In this document: one piece after another, positions 14,668 through 23,780 of the stretch | Layout of the letters: every line of letters starts with the position of its first letter | How positions within the stretch are numbered: position 1 is the stretch's first letter | DNA from: JAICYJ01 sp035473255 | GTDB lineage: Bacteria > Actinomycetota > Thermoleophilia > Gaiellales > JAICJC01 | Length of the DNA: 38,682 bases | Assembly: GCA_035473255.1 (NCBI GenBank) | Contig: DATIOK010000025.1 | Span: 1 to 38,682 of the forward strand | Reading direction: 5' to 3' | Made by a program: the position numbers and the translations under genes | The notes under the pieces: generated by a model | What the model was told of the DNA's origin: nothing | The model's database searches: none | Seen by the model: only the letters and a program-made list of their open reading frames with translations

Positions 14668-16908
14668 GTGAACCGCTCGCTCCGCATCTACATCTACGCG
14701 ATCTCGTCCCTGTTCTGGGTGGGCCTGCTCGCTGCGCTCATGACAGGCGCGCTCGGCAACCTGCACCCCACGCAGCTGGCGCCGCTGCTGGGTCTGGCGA
14801 TCGCCGTGGAAGCGATCGGCGTCCGCAAACAGGACAACACGATCGGCTTCTCGGCGGTCGCGCACCTGGCCGCCGCTGTCCTGTTCGGCCCGGTGGCCGC
14901 GGCATTGATCGCGGCCGTTGCAGTGGTGCTGGTGGACGGGATCCGTTCCCGCCGCGCCCACTTCATCTTGCTCAACTCCGCCATGTTCGGCACGGCCGCC
15001 TGGACGGCCGGCCTCGCCTACGAGGCCACGGGCGGCACGGTTGGCACGGTCGTGCCCTCCAACCTGCTGCCGCTGGTGGCGATGGTGGCAACGCGCCTGA
15101 TCGTCAACGAGGCGATCTTCTCGGGTGCCGTCTCGATGATGCACGCCTCGTTCCGCCGAGCGCTCCGCGACAACCTGCGCGACTCGTTCGGCCAGAGCGT
15201 CGGCGAGGGCTGCCTGGGAGTGCTGCTGGCGTACGGCTACAACAGCGAGCGCTGGGCGATGCTGCCGTTCCTGGTGCCGCTGCTGGCCGCGCTCTACAAG
15301 GCACAGGCCAGCTACGAGCGCCTGAAGAGCGAGACCGAGGACGCACTGGACGCACTGGCCGCGGTGGTCGACGAGCGCGACCCGCTCACCACCCAGCACT
15401 CCGAGCGGGTGGCTGCGCTGGTCGACCGCTTTACGGGCGCGATCGGGCTGCCCGACCGCGAGTCCCGCCGTCTGGTCGATGCCGCCCGCTTCCACGACCT
15501 CGGCAAGGTCGCGATCGACGTCGCCACGCTGTCCAAGGAGGGCCGGCTCACCGACCAGGAGATGCGCGCGATCCGCAGCCACCCGAGGCTGTCCGCGCGG
15601 CTGCTGTCGCCGTTCGGCTTCGCCGAGCAGATCTCGCTCTACGCCGAACTGCATCACGAACGCTACGACGGTCGCGGCTACTACGCCGTGTCGCCGAGCG
15701 AGATCCCGGTCGAGGCGCATGTCCTGATCGCCGCCGACAGCTACGACGCGATGACCTCCAAGCGGGCATACCGCTCGGCGCTGACGCCGCAGGAGGCGGT
15801 TGCCGAACTTCGTGACAAGGCCGGTAGCCAGTTCCACCCGTTGGTGGCGACGGCGTTCGCAGCCATGATCGAGGGTCACGACCCGAACGAGGTGATGGGC
15901 CGCTCGCAGGTGAGTGCGCTGCGCGACGAGTTCTCGAGGATGACGACGGTGCCCTGGCCGGACGTGTCCGGCCTTGCCAGCCCCGGTGCCGTCACGGTCA
16001 CGCTGGCGGCGCTGGCGCTGGTTGCGTTCGGCGTGCCCGGGCTGCCGTCGTGGCCGCCGCTGGTGCTGGCATTGGGGGCGGTGCTGGCATCGGTGTGGGC
16101 GTTGATCACGGGCGTCTCGGAGCGGCGCCGGACCGGGGCCGCGCTGGCCGTGGTCGCCGATGGGGGCTCACCGGAGGCGGCGCTGGCGGCGGCCGGCCTG
16201 CCCTGCTGGGCCGTGTGGCTGCGGTTCCAGCCGCAGCTGTTCGAGTACCAGGCGCTGCCAGGTGCGGCGATCGGCGGCGAGCAGCTGCGCGAGCTGTGCA
16301 CGCGGGCGCTGCGACCGGGCGTCCGTGGGTGCAGCGGTCAGCTGGCGTCCGGTACCTGGATCGAGATCACCGACGGCGACGATCCGCTGCGGCTGGCGGT
16401 CGGAAGTGAGCGGCCGCTGTCGCGGCTGGAGTCGCAGCTGGTGCGCGTGGTCGCCGATCACGTGCGGGCTGAGGTCGCGGAGGAGCCGGCGCCGGATCCG
16501 CCGCGGCTCACGGGCGACCAGCGCCGCACCGCCGGGCCGTGGCAGCCGGCGGTGATCGTGGTCGAGCTGAAGGTGTTCGAAAACGTGCGGGTGGTGGCCG
16601 GCCAGCTCTCGGCCGAGCGCGTGGTGTCAGAGGCACGGGTGCGCCTGGATGCGCTGCTGCGCGAGGGCGACCTGCTGGCGCTGTTGTCGGAGGATCGCTT
16701 CGGCATCGTGATCGGGGTCACCGAGCGCTCCCAGGTTGAAGCCGTTTGCCGCCGCATCCACGATGCGCTCGCGGATCTGCCGGTGCCACGTCGCGCGGAT
16801 CGGGTGGAGGCGGTGATCCGCACGCCTTCGCAGGGCGAGACGGCCTCCGACCGGCAGCTGTCGCAGCTCGTCGCGAGCTACACCTACGGCTCGCGCAAGG
16901 CCGGCTGA
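14668..16908 (+). CDS. Membrane HD-GYP-type phosphodiesterase with degenerate GGDEF domain
   Basis: The 746-aa protein (GTG 14668; an ATG 48 nt upstream would add 16 residues) has an N-terminal membrane part of several helices (about residues 1-215) and an HD-GYP domain (about 228-410). The domain keeps the metal residues: HSERV, FHDLGK near 275, HPRLSA, HHERYDGRGY near 328 and AADSYDAM. The GYP signature reads GYY. Two further helices (about 443-482) precede a C-terminal GGDEF-like domain in which GGDEF is SEDRF (near 674). The domain is therefore unlikely to make c-di-GMP. I infer a membrane c-di-GMP hydrolase or sensor. The next gene starts 1 nt after the stop. Confidence 0.85.
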   Translation: MNRSLRIYIYAISSLFWVGLLAALMTGALGNLHPTQLAPLLGLAIAVEAIGVRKQDNTIGFSAVAHLAAAVLFGPVAAALIAAVAVVLVDGIRSRRAHFILLNSAMFGTAAWTAGLAYEATGGTVGTVVPSNLLPLVAMVATRLIVNEAIFSGAVSMMHASFRRALRDNLRDSFGQSVGEGCLGVLLAYGYNSERWAMLPFLVPLLAALYKAQASYERLKSETEDALDALAAVVDERDPLTTQHSERVAALVDRFTGAIGLPDRESRRLVDAARFHDLGKVAIDVATLSKEGRLTDQEMRAIRSHPRLSARLLSPFGFAEQISLYAELHHERYDGRGYYAVSPSEIPVEAHVLIAADSYDAMTSKRAYRSALTPQEAVAELRDKAGSQFHPLVATAFAAMIEGHDPNEVMGRSQVSALRDEFSRMTTVPWPDVSGLASPGAVTVTLAALALVAFGVPGLPSWPPLVLALGAVLASVWALITGVSERRRTGAALAVVADGGSPEAALAAAGLPCWAVWLRFQPQLFEYQALPGAAIGGEQLRELCTRALRPGVRGCSGQLASGTWIEITDGDDPLRLAVGSERPLSRLESQLVRVVADHVRAEVAEEPAPDPPRLTGDQRRTAGPWQPAVIVVELKVFENVRVVAGQLSAERVVSEARVRLDALLREGDLLALLSEDRFGIVIGVTERSQVEAVCRRIHDALADLPVPRRADRVEAVIRTPSQGETASDRQLSQLVASYTYGSRKAG

Positions 16909-16909
16909 C

Positions 16910-19219
16910 GTGGTCGTCGGCCTCGCATTCGTGCTGGGCCTGGGGGTGGCGTGGGCGCTGGGCGCGAATCCCGCACGCCTCGCCGACGTGCGCTTCCGCG
17001 GGTCGGGGCTGGTGTTCGCCTCGCTGGCGATCCAGATCGCGATCTACACCTCGCTGAACGCGCGCGTCCCGGCGGCATGGGACGCGCCGCTGCACGTGCT
17101 CAGCTACCTGCTGCTGATCTGCTTCCTGCTGGTGAACGTGCGCGTGCCGGCGTTCTGGCTGGTCGGCTTCGGGCTGCTCTCGAACGTGGCCGTGATCTTC
17201 AGCAACGGCGGGCGGATGCCGGTCTCGGGCGAGGCCTGGCAGGCGGCCGGCAAGTCGCTGTCGGCGTTCAACAGCGAGGGCATCTCCGACAACAACGTGC
17301 TCGCCAACGCGGACACGCACCTGCGCTGGCTGAGCGACATCTTCGCCGTGCCGGCCCAGGTGCCGATGGCGAGCGTGCTCTCGATCGGCGACGTGATGAT
17401 GGTGATCGGCATGGTCGCGTTCGTGTACCGATCGTGCACGGTCACTACGGGCGCCAGCACGATGCAGGTGCTGGAGCCGCTGCGCTCGGCGGCGTTCCGG
17501 CAGGTGGTCGCCGGCCGGCTGGTGTCGAGCGTGGGCGACTGGCTGACGCAGGCGGCATGCGTGACCTGGATCTACGAGAGCACACGCTCCGTTGGCCTTG
17601 TCAGCGCGTTTCTGGTGACGCGGATGGTCGGCTACGCGTTGGGCGGCATCATCTCGGCGCCGATGCTCGACCGCATCCCCGGCTTCAAGGCGTTGTCGGT
17701 CGTGGAGACCATGCGTGGCGGCTGCACGCTGGCGATGATTCCCTTCGCCGCCGCCGGCCAGATCTGGCCGGTGGTGCTGCTGGGAGCGGTATCGGCGATG
17801 ATGTCGTCTGCGACCAACCCCACCGCGCAGGGGCTGATACCCGACGTGCTGCCCGCCGAGCAGCTGCAGGCCGGCAACGCGATTCACCAGATGGCGCGCA
17901 GCCTGACGTCGGTGGTGGGCGCGCTCGTCGGCGGGTTCGCGGTGGCCGAGTTCAGCATCCAGGTGGCGCTGGCGGTCGACCTGGCCACCTTCTGCCTGGC
18001 CGCGATCCTGTACCGGCGGTTCGCCAGGCGGGCAGCGCCGGAGTCGCAGCCCCGGGCCGACCCGGGCTCGCGGGTGTCGCGCCGCGACCTGCTGCGCGCG
18101 ATCCTGCTGAACCGGGTGGTGTTCGGGCTGGCCGCGTCGTTCACGTTGGTGACGCTCGCGATCGGGATCATGAACTCCGACGTGTCACGTGCCTTCGACG
18201 AGCAGCTGGGCAACAGCCATGCCTATGGCTACATCCTGGCGGTGATCAGCGCGGGCTACGTCTGCAGCGAGATCCTGACCGGCTACATGCGAAGCCAGAG
18301 CGTGGCGCGGCGGTCGGTGGGTCTGGCCTTCATGGCGTCAGGCGCAGCCGCCTTCGTGTTGTCCTACGCGACGACGGTGCCGATCGCCTACCTGGCGCTC
18401 TTTCTGTTCGGCGCCGCCGACGGCGTCACGGAGGTGGTGCGAGACAGCCTGATCCAGCTAAACACGCGGCGCAGCGTGCGCAGCGGCGTATTCGCCGTGG
18501 TCAACTCGGTGCAGACCGGCGGCATGATCGTCGGCCTCGCCGTGGCGCCGCTGGTGGCGCATCGGTTCTCCAGTGGCACCAGCCTGCGGATCGTGGCGCT
18601 GGGCTGCGTGACCAGCGGGCTGGTAGCCGGGGTCTGCCTGGTCGGGCGTGGCGGAGCCGCCGGCGAAACGCTTCAGGTGGCGGCGAGGGAGGCGCCCGCC
18701 GGCGGCGAGCTGGGTGCGGCGGTGGCCGGGTTCGAGCTGCGTGACCGCGACGGCGCGAAGGTGGCGCTGGGCGCGCTGACCGCACACGGCCCGGCCGTGC
18801 TGGTGCTGGCCGGGCGGGGAGGCGGAGACGAGGAGCGGGTGACGATGCTGCGCGAGCTGGCGGAAGGACTCCCAGCGGGCGCGCGTCTGGCGGTGGTGTC
18901 GAGGAGCCGGTCGCGGCTGGGCGAGCAAGCCGAGGCGGTGCGCGTCGCCGAATGGCTGCGCGACCCCGGCGGCGCCTGCTTCGCCGCGCTGGGCGTGCCC
19001 CATGGGCACCGGGCCGCGGACGCGGGCGCGTTCGTGATCGACGGGGACGGCGTGCTGCGGCTGGCCTACCGCACGGGCTGCACGGAGGAGTGGATCCCGG
19101 CCGCGTTCGTGCTGTCGCGGGTGCGGCGCCTGCTGCCGGCCGAGCCGGATGTCCGGGTGCTGCGGACGCAGCTTGGCGCGGCTGACGCGCCCGTCCTGCC
19201 CGGCTCAGACCCGGCCTGA
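16910..19219 (+). CDS. DUF5317 - MFS transporter - thioredoxin-like triple fusion
   Basis: One uninterrupted 769-aa frame from GTG 16910 joins three parts. Residues 1-175 match the DUF5317 membrane family, including NGGRMPVS at 99-106. Residues 185-585 are a major-facilitator transporter (RLVSSVGDWLTQ, ALGGIISAPMLDRI, GLIPDVLPAEQLQAGNAIHQ), of the MFS_3 type. Residues 603-745 resemble an AhpC/TSA thioredoxin-like domain (FELRDRDGAKVALGAL, AFVIDGDGVLRLAYR), but the usual WCxxC region is GRGGGDEE, so no redox-active Cys pair remains there. The gene follows the HD-GYP gene by 1 nt, so the products probably work together in the membrane. The substrate is unknown. Confidence 0.85.
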   Translation: MVVGLAFVLGLGVAWALGANPARLADVRFRGSGLVFASLAIQIAIYTSLNARVPAAWDAPLHVLSYLLLICFLLVNVRVPAFWLVGFGLLSNVAVIFSNGGRMPVSGEAWQAAGKSLSAFNSEGISDNNVLANADTHLRWLSDIFAVPAQVPMASVLSIGDVMMVIGMVAFVYRSCTVTTGASTMQVLEPLRSAAFRQVVAGRLVSSVGDWLTQAACVTWIYESTRSVGLVSAFLVTRMVGYALGGIISAPMLDRIPGFKALSVVETMRGGCTLAMIPFAAAGQIWPVVLLGAVSAMMSSATNPTAQGLIPDVLPAEQLQAGNAIHQMARSLTSVVGALVGGFAVAEFSIQVALAVDLATFCLAAILYRRFARRAAPESQPRADPGSRVSRRDLLRAILLNRVVFGLAASFTLVTLAIGIMNSDVSRAFDEQLGNSHAYGYILAVISAGYVCSEILTGYMRSQSVARRSVGLAFMASGAAAFVLSYATTVPIAYLALFLFGAADGVTEVVRDSLIQLNTRRSVRSGVFAVVNSVQTGGMIVGLAVAPLVAHRFSSGTSLRIVALGCVTSGLVAGVCLVGRGGAAGETLQVAAREAPAGGELGAAVAGFELRDRDGAKVALGALTAHGPAVLVLAGRGGGDEERVTMLRELAEGLPAGARLAVVSRSRSRLGEQAEAVRVAEWLRDPGGACFAALGVPHGHRAADAGAFVIDGDGVLRLAYRTGCTEEWIPAAFVLSRVRRLLPAEPDVRVLRTQLGAADAPVLPGSDPA

Positions 19220-19266
19220 CGCTCGGTGTACTGAGCGCTGCCAGGCTATCGCTCTGTTCGGTGGCA

Positions 19267-20910
19267 CTAGGCGGGCGAGTACGGCAGCCGTGCGATGTCG
19301 CGGGGCACCTGCACACCGAGCTTCCGCATCACCTCGATGGCCGCCCGGTAGCCGCTCTCGACACCGCCGTTGAGGAAGCCCTGGCTGTAGGTGGAGGTCG
19401 CCTCTCCGGCGAAGTGGATGTCGCCCTCGGCGCGCGCGGTGCCGCGCCAGAAGCGCGTGTACTGGCTCGGACCGAAGGCGGCGTAGGAGCCGCGCGTCCA
19501 TGGGTCGTGTGGCCAGAGGTCGGCCCACGCATGCCCGTTGAAGTGCTGCGCCGATCCCGGCACAGCCTGGTCGATTCGCCCCAGCACCGCGTCGCGCAAG
19601 GCGGCCGGCGCCGGGCCGTGAGGCGTCGCTGCGCTCCAACCGCGGCCGGTGCGGCCGCCCGCGTAGACGGTGATCAGGCCGGCGCGGCCGGGCTCCATGG
19701 CCGAGCTCTCCCAGGTGTCGAAGTCGGGATCGGTCGACGTCATGAACGAGCTCCAGTCGTGCATTCGCCACGGCCGCTGGTCGTACTGCACAAGCACCTT
19801 GGCGTCGAAGCCCATCGCCAGCTGGTGGATCGCCGCCAGCTTGTGACGGCTGAGCCCGGCGCCGGACAGGTCGACTTCGCGCAAGGTCGTGAACGGCAGC
19901 GTCAGGATCAACAGATCGCAGTGCACCTGGCGGTGGCCGTGGAAGTGCAGCTCGTAGCCGTGCCGCTTGCGGCGGACGCCGCGCAGCGCTGTCTGCACAT
20001 GCACGGCCGATGGCGGCAGCGTGGCCACCGCACGGTAAACGATCTGGTCGTTGCCGCCGCGCACGTGCCAGCGCTCGTCGCCGCCCGGGTGGGGGATCAC
20101 GAAGAAGTCGATCCAGTTCAGCGCCGACAGCTTGTCCATGTTGAGGCCGTACCAGCCGCACATGGTCTGGTCGAGCCAGTCGGCGACCCGGGTTCCGACC
20201 ACGCCCGGCACGTGCCGGTCGAGCCACTCGGTCATGGATAGCTGGTCGACGGCGCGCGCCTGCGCGGTGGCGGTCGGATAGGAGATCGGGCCCTGCGTGA
20301 CCGAGCCGCTCGGGTGAAGCACGCCCAGTCGGCGCGCCTGCGCCTCCGCCGCACTGGCGATGCGGCTCATCTGCAGCCGGATCTGCGACTTCGGCAGCAG
20401 CCGGTCGCCGACCAGGTTGGGCGAGAAATTGCCGTACTTGCCCGCGAACAGGTCGTCCATGTGCAGGTTCAGCCGGCGTGCAAGCTGGCGGATGTGGACG
20501 TGGCGGGTGTCGATGAACTCACCGCCGTGCTCGGCGATCTGGCCGTCTTCGAAGCCGCGGGCGCTCCAGCAGCGGCCGCCCAGCCGCTCACGAGCCTCGT
20601 ACAGCTCGACCCTGATCCCGACCCGGTGCAATTGGTATGCGGCGGCAGCGCCGGCCAGGCCGGCGCCGATCACAGCCACGCGCGCATCTGCTGCGTTGCC
20701 ACGGGAGGCAGCGCGAGAGCGGGCGGCGTCGCCCAGCCACAGCGTGCCCGCCAGCGCGCCACCGGCGACGAGCAGCTGTCGACGGGTGACGCCGTGGTCA
20801 AGCGGCGGCTCCGCGACTGCGGCGGCGTGCGCCACGTCCGCCGTGCAGCGTGCGGCGATGGCCTGCTCGCGCAACTCTCGCGCGAGCCCTGATCGGCGCC
20901 CTCCGTGCAT
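19267..20910 (-). CDS. Tat-exported flavin monoamine oxidase
   Basis: The 547-aa protein starts at ATG 20910 with GGGGGAG just upstream. A twin-arginine signal, TRRQLL at residues 42-47 followed by a hydrophobic VAGGALAGTLWLG, indicates folded export with bound FAD; the n-region of 41 residues is unusually long. The FAD motif VAVIGAGLAG is at 78-87, GGRCWSARGFEDGQIAEHGGEFID follows in outline at about 111-134, and the C-terminal HFAGEATSTYSQGFLNGGVESGY completes the amine-oxidase fold. Such enzymes oxidise amines or L-amino acids, releasing H2O2 and ammonia. Substrate unknown. It is transcribed after the DUF3237 gene on the same strand, with 89 nt between. Confidence 0.9.
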   Translation of the reverse strand: MHGGRRSGLARELREQAIAARCTADVAHAAAVAEPPLDHGVTRRQLLVAGGALAGTLWLGDAARSRAASRGNAADARVAVIGAGLAGAAAAYQLHRVGIRVELYEARERLGGRCWSARGFEDGQIAEHGGEFIDTRHVHIRQLARRLNLHMDDLFAGKYGNFSPNLVGDRLLPKSQIRLQMSRIASAAEAQARRLGVLHPSGSVTQGPISYPTATAQARAVDQLSMTEWLDRHVPGVVGTRVADWLDQTMCGWYGLNMDKLSALNWIDFFVIPHPGGDERWHVRGGNDQIVYRAVATLPPSAVHVQTALRGVRRKRHGYELHFHGHRQVHCDLLILTLPFTTLREVDLSGAGLSRHKLAAIHQLAMGFDAKVLVQYDQRPWRMHDWSSFMTSTDPDFDTWESSAMEPGRAGLITVYAGGRTGRGWSAATPHGPAPAALRDAVLGRIDQAVPGSAQHFNGHAWADLWPHDPWTRGSYAAFGPSQYTRFWRGTARAEGDIHFAGEATSTYSQGFLNGGVESGYRAAIEVMRKLGVQVPRDIARLPYSPA

Positions 20911-20999
20911 TGCTCCCCCTTCGGATCAGCTCTCGCTCGACACGTCCCAACCGCGCCGACCCCACACCCGGCAAGCGTACCTGCGCCGCAGCCGTTCGG

Positions 21000-21440
21000 C
21001 TATCCGGCCAGGTCGTTGACGCCCTGATAGACGTCGATCCGCATGCCGTCATCGCCGATCAGGCCCTCGGCTATACAGACGACGTCGTTCAACCAGCGAT
21101 AGCGGTCGTGGCCCGACTCGAACCAGCCGACCAGGTTCTGGCGGCCGACGCCGTCGTCACCGAAGATCGTGCGGCCGCGGAGCTCGAACAGGATCGTGGC
21201 GCCATCCCCGGTGGTGACCAGCCCGCGCGCGTTCGGCAGCATGTTGCCGTCGCTGCGCCGTCGTGGGTAGTTGGAGAAGACGACGCTGCCCTCGATGCCT
21301 CCGCTGGCCCGGCCGCGGCCCTCCCCGTATGCGATGCCCTCGTCGCTGTCGTAGGCGCTGACGAGCTCGTAGCCAGGCGCCTTGACGCGCACGTCGGCGT
21401 CATACGACAACTCGAAGGTGCACAGCTTCTCCAGTCGCAC
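21000..21440 (-). CDS. DUF3237-family protein
   Basis: The 146-aa product starts at GTG 21438-21440, with AGGGTGG upstream. The central part reads GEGRGRASGGIEGSVVFSNY, then RRRSDGNMLPNARGLVTTGDGATILFELRGR in outline, the pattern of DUF3237 (a beta-barrel, SRPBCC-like or AttH-like fold of unknown function): a G.G...G.i.G strand, an r.DG turn, and r..l.T.DGa.i. No signal peptide or membrane segment is visible. It lies between the tRNA-Ala gene (divergent, 70 nt away) and the amine oxidase on the same strand. Confidence 0.7.
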   Translation of the reverse strand: MRLEKLCTFELSYDADVRVKAPGYELVSAYDSDEGIAYGEGRGRASGGIEGSVVFSNYPRRRSDGNMLPNARGLVTTGDGATILFELRGRTIFGDDGVGRQNLVGWFESGHDRYRWLNDVVCIAEGLIGDDGMRIDVYQGVNDLAG

Positions 21441-21510
21441 CAGACCACCCTACCGCGCCCGGTTCCGCCGCGCCGCCCGCCGATCGCGACGCGGTAAACT
21501 CCCTTCTCGC

Positions 21511-21583
21511 GGGGCTATAGCTCAGTTGGGAGAGCGCCTGGATCGCACCCAGGAGGTCAGCGGTTCGAATCCGCTTAGCTCCA
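21511..21583 (+). tRNA. tRNA-Ala (anticodon CGC)
   Basis: All four arms fold: acceptor GGGGCTA/TAGCTCC with the Ala-identity G3-U70 wobble, D-arm GCTC/GAGC, anticodon arm CCTGG/CCAGG with loop ATCGCAC (anticodon CGC, reading GCG), and T-arm AGCGG/CCGCT with loop TTCGAAT. The discriminator is A at 21583 and CCA is not encoded. TAAACT at 21495-21500 is a fitting -10 box. The 3' end is duplicated at 25053-25079, so this gene is the attachment site of an island. Confidence 0.97.
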
Positions 21584-21584
21584 T
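21558..21584 (+). repeat. attL-like direct repeat (27 bp) at tRNA-Ala 3' end
   Basis: These 27 bases run from the variable loop/T-arm boundary to one base past the discriminator and recur exactly at 25053-25079. Flanking bases differ at both ends (T versus G before, T versus G after), so the repeat is sharply bounded. This is the classical site for tyrosine integrases. Confidence 0.9.
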
Positions 21585-21683
21585 TTTCCCGCTTAACCAA
21601 GCCGTTTCTGGGCGGCTCAATTGGATTCGAACCTACACGGCCTGCAAACCAGAGTCAAGGTTAGATTCCTACCAGCCGCATCC

Positions 21684-23009
21684 CTAGCCGCCGAGTGGGA
21701 CGCCGAACGCTGCGTACATTGCGTGAAACGCCCAGACGCCTAGGCCGAACAGCGCAGCGATGACGACGGTTGAGGTCAGGCCGGCCCGCCACGCACGGCC
21801 GGGAATCCTGGTTACGAGCCAGGCACCGAGCAGCGCAATCGCACCAATTGCCGGGAGGTAGAACCTGACGACCTGCACTGTAACGCTGGTCGGATCGGTC
21901 GTCCAGGTGTACGTCGAGTACAGACCCCAGATCGCGAACCATGACGCGGCGAGGGCGAGGGCGACGCATAGATCGCGACGAGCCGCTGCCCCGACCTCGC
22001 CGCCCGCGTGGTGCAGCACCAGCCACCGAGCGATGATCCACGCCAACGCGATCAGGCCTAACACCAGCATCGGCATGGCCTGCATAAGGTGCGCGGGGAT
22101 GATCCGCAGATTCGCTCCGATCGCCCCGGCGGCAAACGTGACCTCACCGGGCTGGTACCCGGTTTTCAGCGGGCCGCCGTAGACTCGATCGTCGAAGATG
22201 GCCACGCCGGCGCCGAATGCGCCCACCGAGGCAAGCCACCAGCACAGGGTGCGGAGAGGCAGCCTCGCGGACTGCAGCCGCCACGCGACGATGACGGCCA
22301 CGACGGCGCAGCCGAGGATCACGATATTGGTGTAGCGGACGAACGTCGCTGCCTCGATCGCCAGGAACCCGGCGAGGCCGACCCAGGTGCGCCGCCGGGG
22401 GCTCGCCTCGGTCGCCAGCACCGACCACAGCAGTGCTCCAGACCCCGCTGCGATCAGCGAGGCGTCGGTGAACGTCGGCATGTGATCGCGCCAGGCGAAC
22501 GCGAGCGCCGCTCCGGAGGAGCAATACAGGCCCACGGCTGCCGGCCCGCCGAAGCGCCCCAGCCAGCGCCGGGCGCCGAAGAACAAACCGAGACACGCCA
22601 GCGCCCCGTAGAACAGCGGCGCCAGCCGGATGATGCCCAGCTTCTCGAACGGCGCCGCCAGAAACGGATAGCCGGGGTTTTTCTCGCTGATCCACCGCCC
22701 GTCGGTAACCTCAACCCACTGGTTCGGGGGCGCGGCCGGGTTGTCTCGCAGCTTCCCTGCCAGGGCTTCGGCCTGTGCGGTGGACAAGGTCAGGAAATGC
22801 CCTTCGGTGATCGCCACAATCGACGCGTGATACGCGCCGTCATCGGGCTCTGCGGCCTGGGGCGCCACGGATAAGACCGCGACGGACAGCGCGGCCAACG
22901 CGGCAGAGGCGATCGCCGCCTCTACCCATGCCAGGCGTATGATGCGGTCTGGTCCCCGCGCCGCGTCCGATGGTCGACCTGCGTCGGGTCTGGCTGCTCT
23001 GACGTTCAT
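21684..23009 (-). CDS. Polytopic membrane protein, possibly GT-C-type glycosyltransferase
   Basis: The 441-aa protein has about ten to eleven hydrophobic helices, beginning near residue 28 (VEAAIASAALAALSVAVLSVA). The first extracytoplasmic loop starts EPDDGAYHASIVAITEGHF, with an acidic DD pair near residue 56, where GT-C glycosyltransferases carry catalytic acids, and the loop runs to WISEKNPGYPFLAAPF. The topology and loop are like those of PMT/GT39-type proteins, but no diagnostic motif proves it. GGAGC lies upstream of ATG 23007-23009. It is divergent from the response regulator, with a 120-bp promoter region between, so the two-component system may control it. Confidence 0.6.
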   Translation of the reverse strand: MNVRAARPDAGRPSDAARGPDRIIRLAWVEAAIASAALAALSVAVLSVAPQAAEPDDGAYHASIVAITEGHFLTLSTAQAEALAGKLRDNPAAPPNQWVEVTDGRWISEKNPGYPFLAAPFEKLGIIRLAPLFYGALACLGLFFGARRWLGRFGGPAAVGLYCSSGAALAFAWRDHMPTFTDASLIAAGSGALLWSVLATEASPRRRTWVGLAGFLAIEAATFVRYTNIVILGCAVVAVIVAWRLQSARLPLRTLCWWLASVGAFGAGVAIFDDRVYGGPLKTGYQPGEVTFAAGAIGANLRIIPAHLMQAMPMLVLGLIALAWIIARWLVLHHAGGEVGAAARRDLCVALALAASWFAIWGLYSTYTWTTDPTSVTVQVVRFYLPAIGAIALLGAWLVTRIPGRAWRAGLTSTVVIAALFGLGVWAFHAMYAAFGVPLGG

Positions 23010-23129
23010 CGGCTGCTCCGTTCAAGGTGCTTGCGCATCGTTGCGTGTCCGGTCTAGCAGCCTGCTGATGACGGGAGCCGAACAGCCGGTGTTAGACGGC
23101 TGTCACCTGGATCGGTGCAGAATGTGGAC

Positions 23130-23780
23130 GTGCGAGTGCTCGTTGTGGAGGATCACGTTGCGCTGGCCGACCGGATCGGCGAAGGTCTGCGCGACGCCGG
23201 ATTCGCCGTCGACGTGGTCTACGACGGCTCGGCAGCGCTGCAGCGCACTGCGGCCACGGAGTACGACGTGGTCGTGCTCGACCGCGACCTGCCGTCCGTA
23301 CACGGCGACCAGGTCTGCCGCCGGATGTCACGCGAAGGCTCGTCCAGCCGCATTCTCATGCTGACCGCGGCCGCGGACGTGGAGGATCGGGTGGACGGAT
23401 TAGAGCTGGGCGCTGATGACTATCTCGGCAAGCCGTTCGCTTTCCACGAGCTGATCGCCCGCATCCGCGCCCTGGGCCGCCGCGGGCCCGGCTCGCCCGC
23501 AGTCGTGCAGAGGGGCGACCTGGTGGTCGATCGCGCGCGGCACCGGGTGAGCCGCGCCGGCATCCCTCTGGCCCTGACCCGCAAGGAGTTCGGCGTGCTG
23601 GAGTGTCTGGCCGGCGCGGACGGCGCCCCTGTCAGCGCGGAGCACCTGCTCGAGCACGTGTGGGACGCCAACGCCGACCCGTTCAGCAACACGGTCGCAG
23701 TCACGATCGCCCGGTTGCGGCGCAAGCTCGGAGATCCGCCGCTGATCGAGACCGTCGTCGGCGTCGGCTATCGGCTGTGA
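23130..23780 (+). CDS. OmpR-family response regulator
   Basis: The receiver domain (residues 1-115) has VLVVEDH with the acidic pair, phospho-acceptor Asp51 in VVVLDRDLP, and Lys101 in LGKPF. The C-terminal winged helix (125-216) has the OmpR pattern LTRKEFGVLECLAG...LLEHVWD...SNTVAVTIARLRRKLGD. I chose GTG 23130 because the protein then starts MRVLVVED-like; in-frame GTG codons at 23124 and 23115 are alternatives, and none has a strong ribosome site. It overlaps the histidine kinase gene by 4 nt. Targets are unknown, though the divergent membrane protein is the nearest candidate. Confidence 0.93.
   Translation: MRVLVVEDHVALADRIGEGLRDAGFAVDVVYDGSAALQRTAATEYDVVVLDRDLPSVHGDQVCRRMSREGSSSRILMLTAAADVEDRVDGLELGADDYLGKPFAFHELIARIRALGRRGPGSPAVVQRGDLVVDRARHRVSRAGIPLALTRKEFGVLECLAGADGAPVSAEHLLEHVWDANADPFSNTVAVTIARLRRKLGDPPLIETVVGVGYRL

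Noticed and set aside
19267..20241. Plus-strand frame opposite the amine oxidase
   Set aside because: The minus-strand protein has FAD motifs and a Tat signal; the plus frame has no recognisable pattern.
21625..21675. Second tRNA on the minus strand beside tRNA-Ala (TTCGAATCC-like segment)
   Set aside because: Only a T-loop-like piece is present; acceptor, D and anticodon arms do not form.
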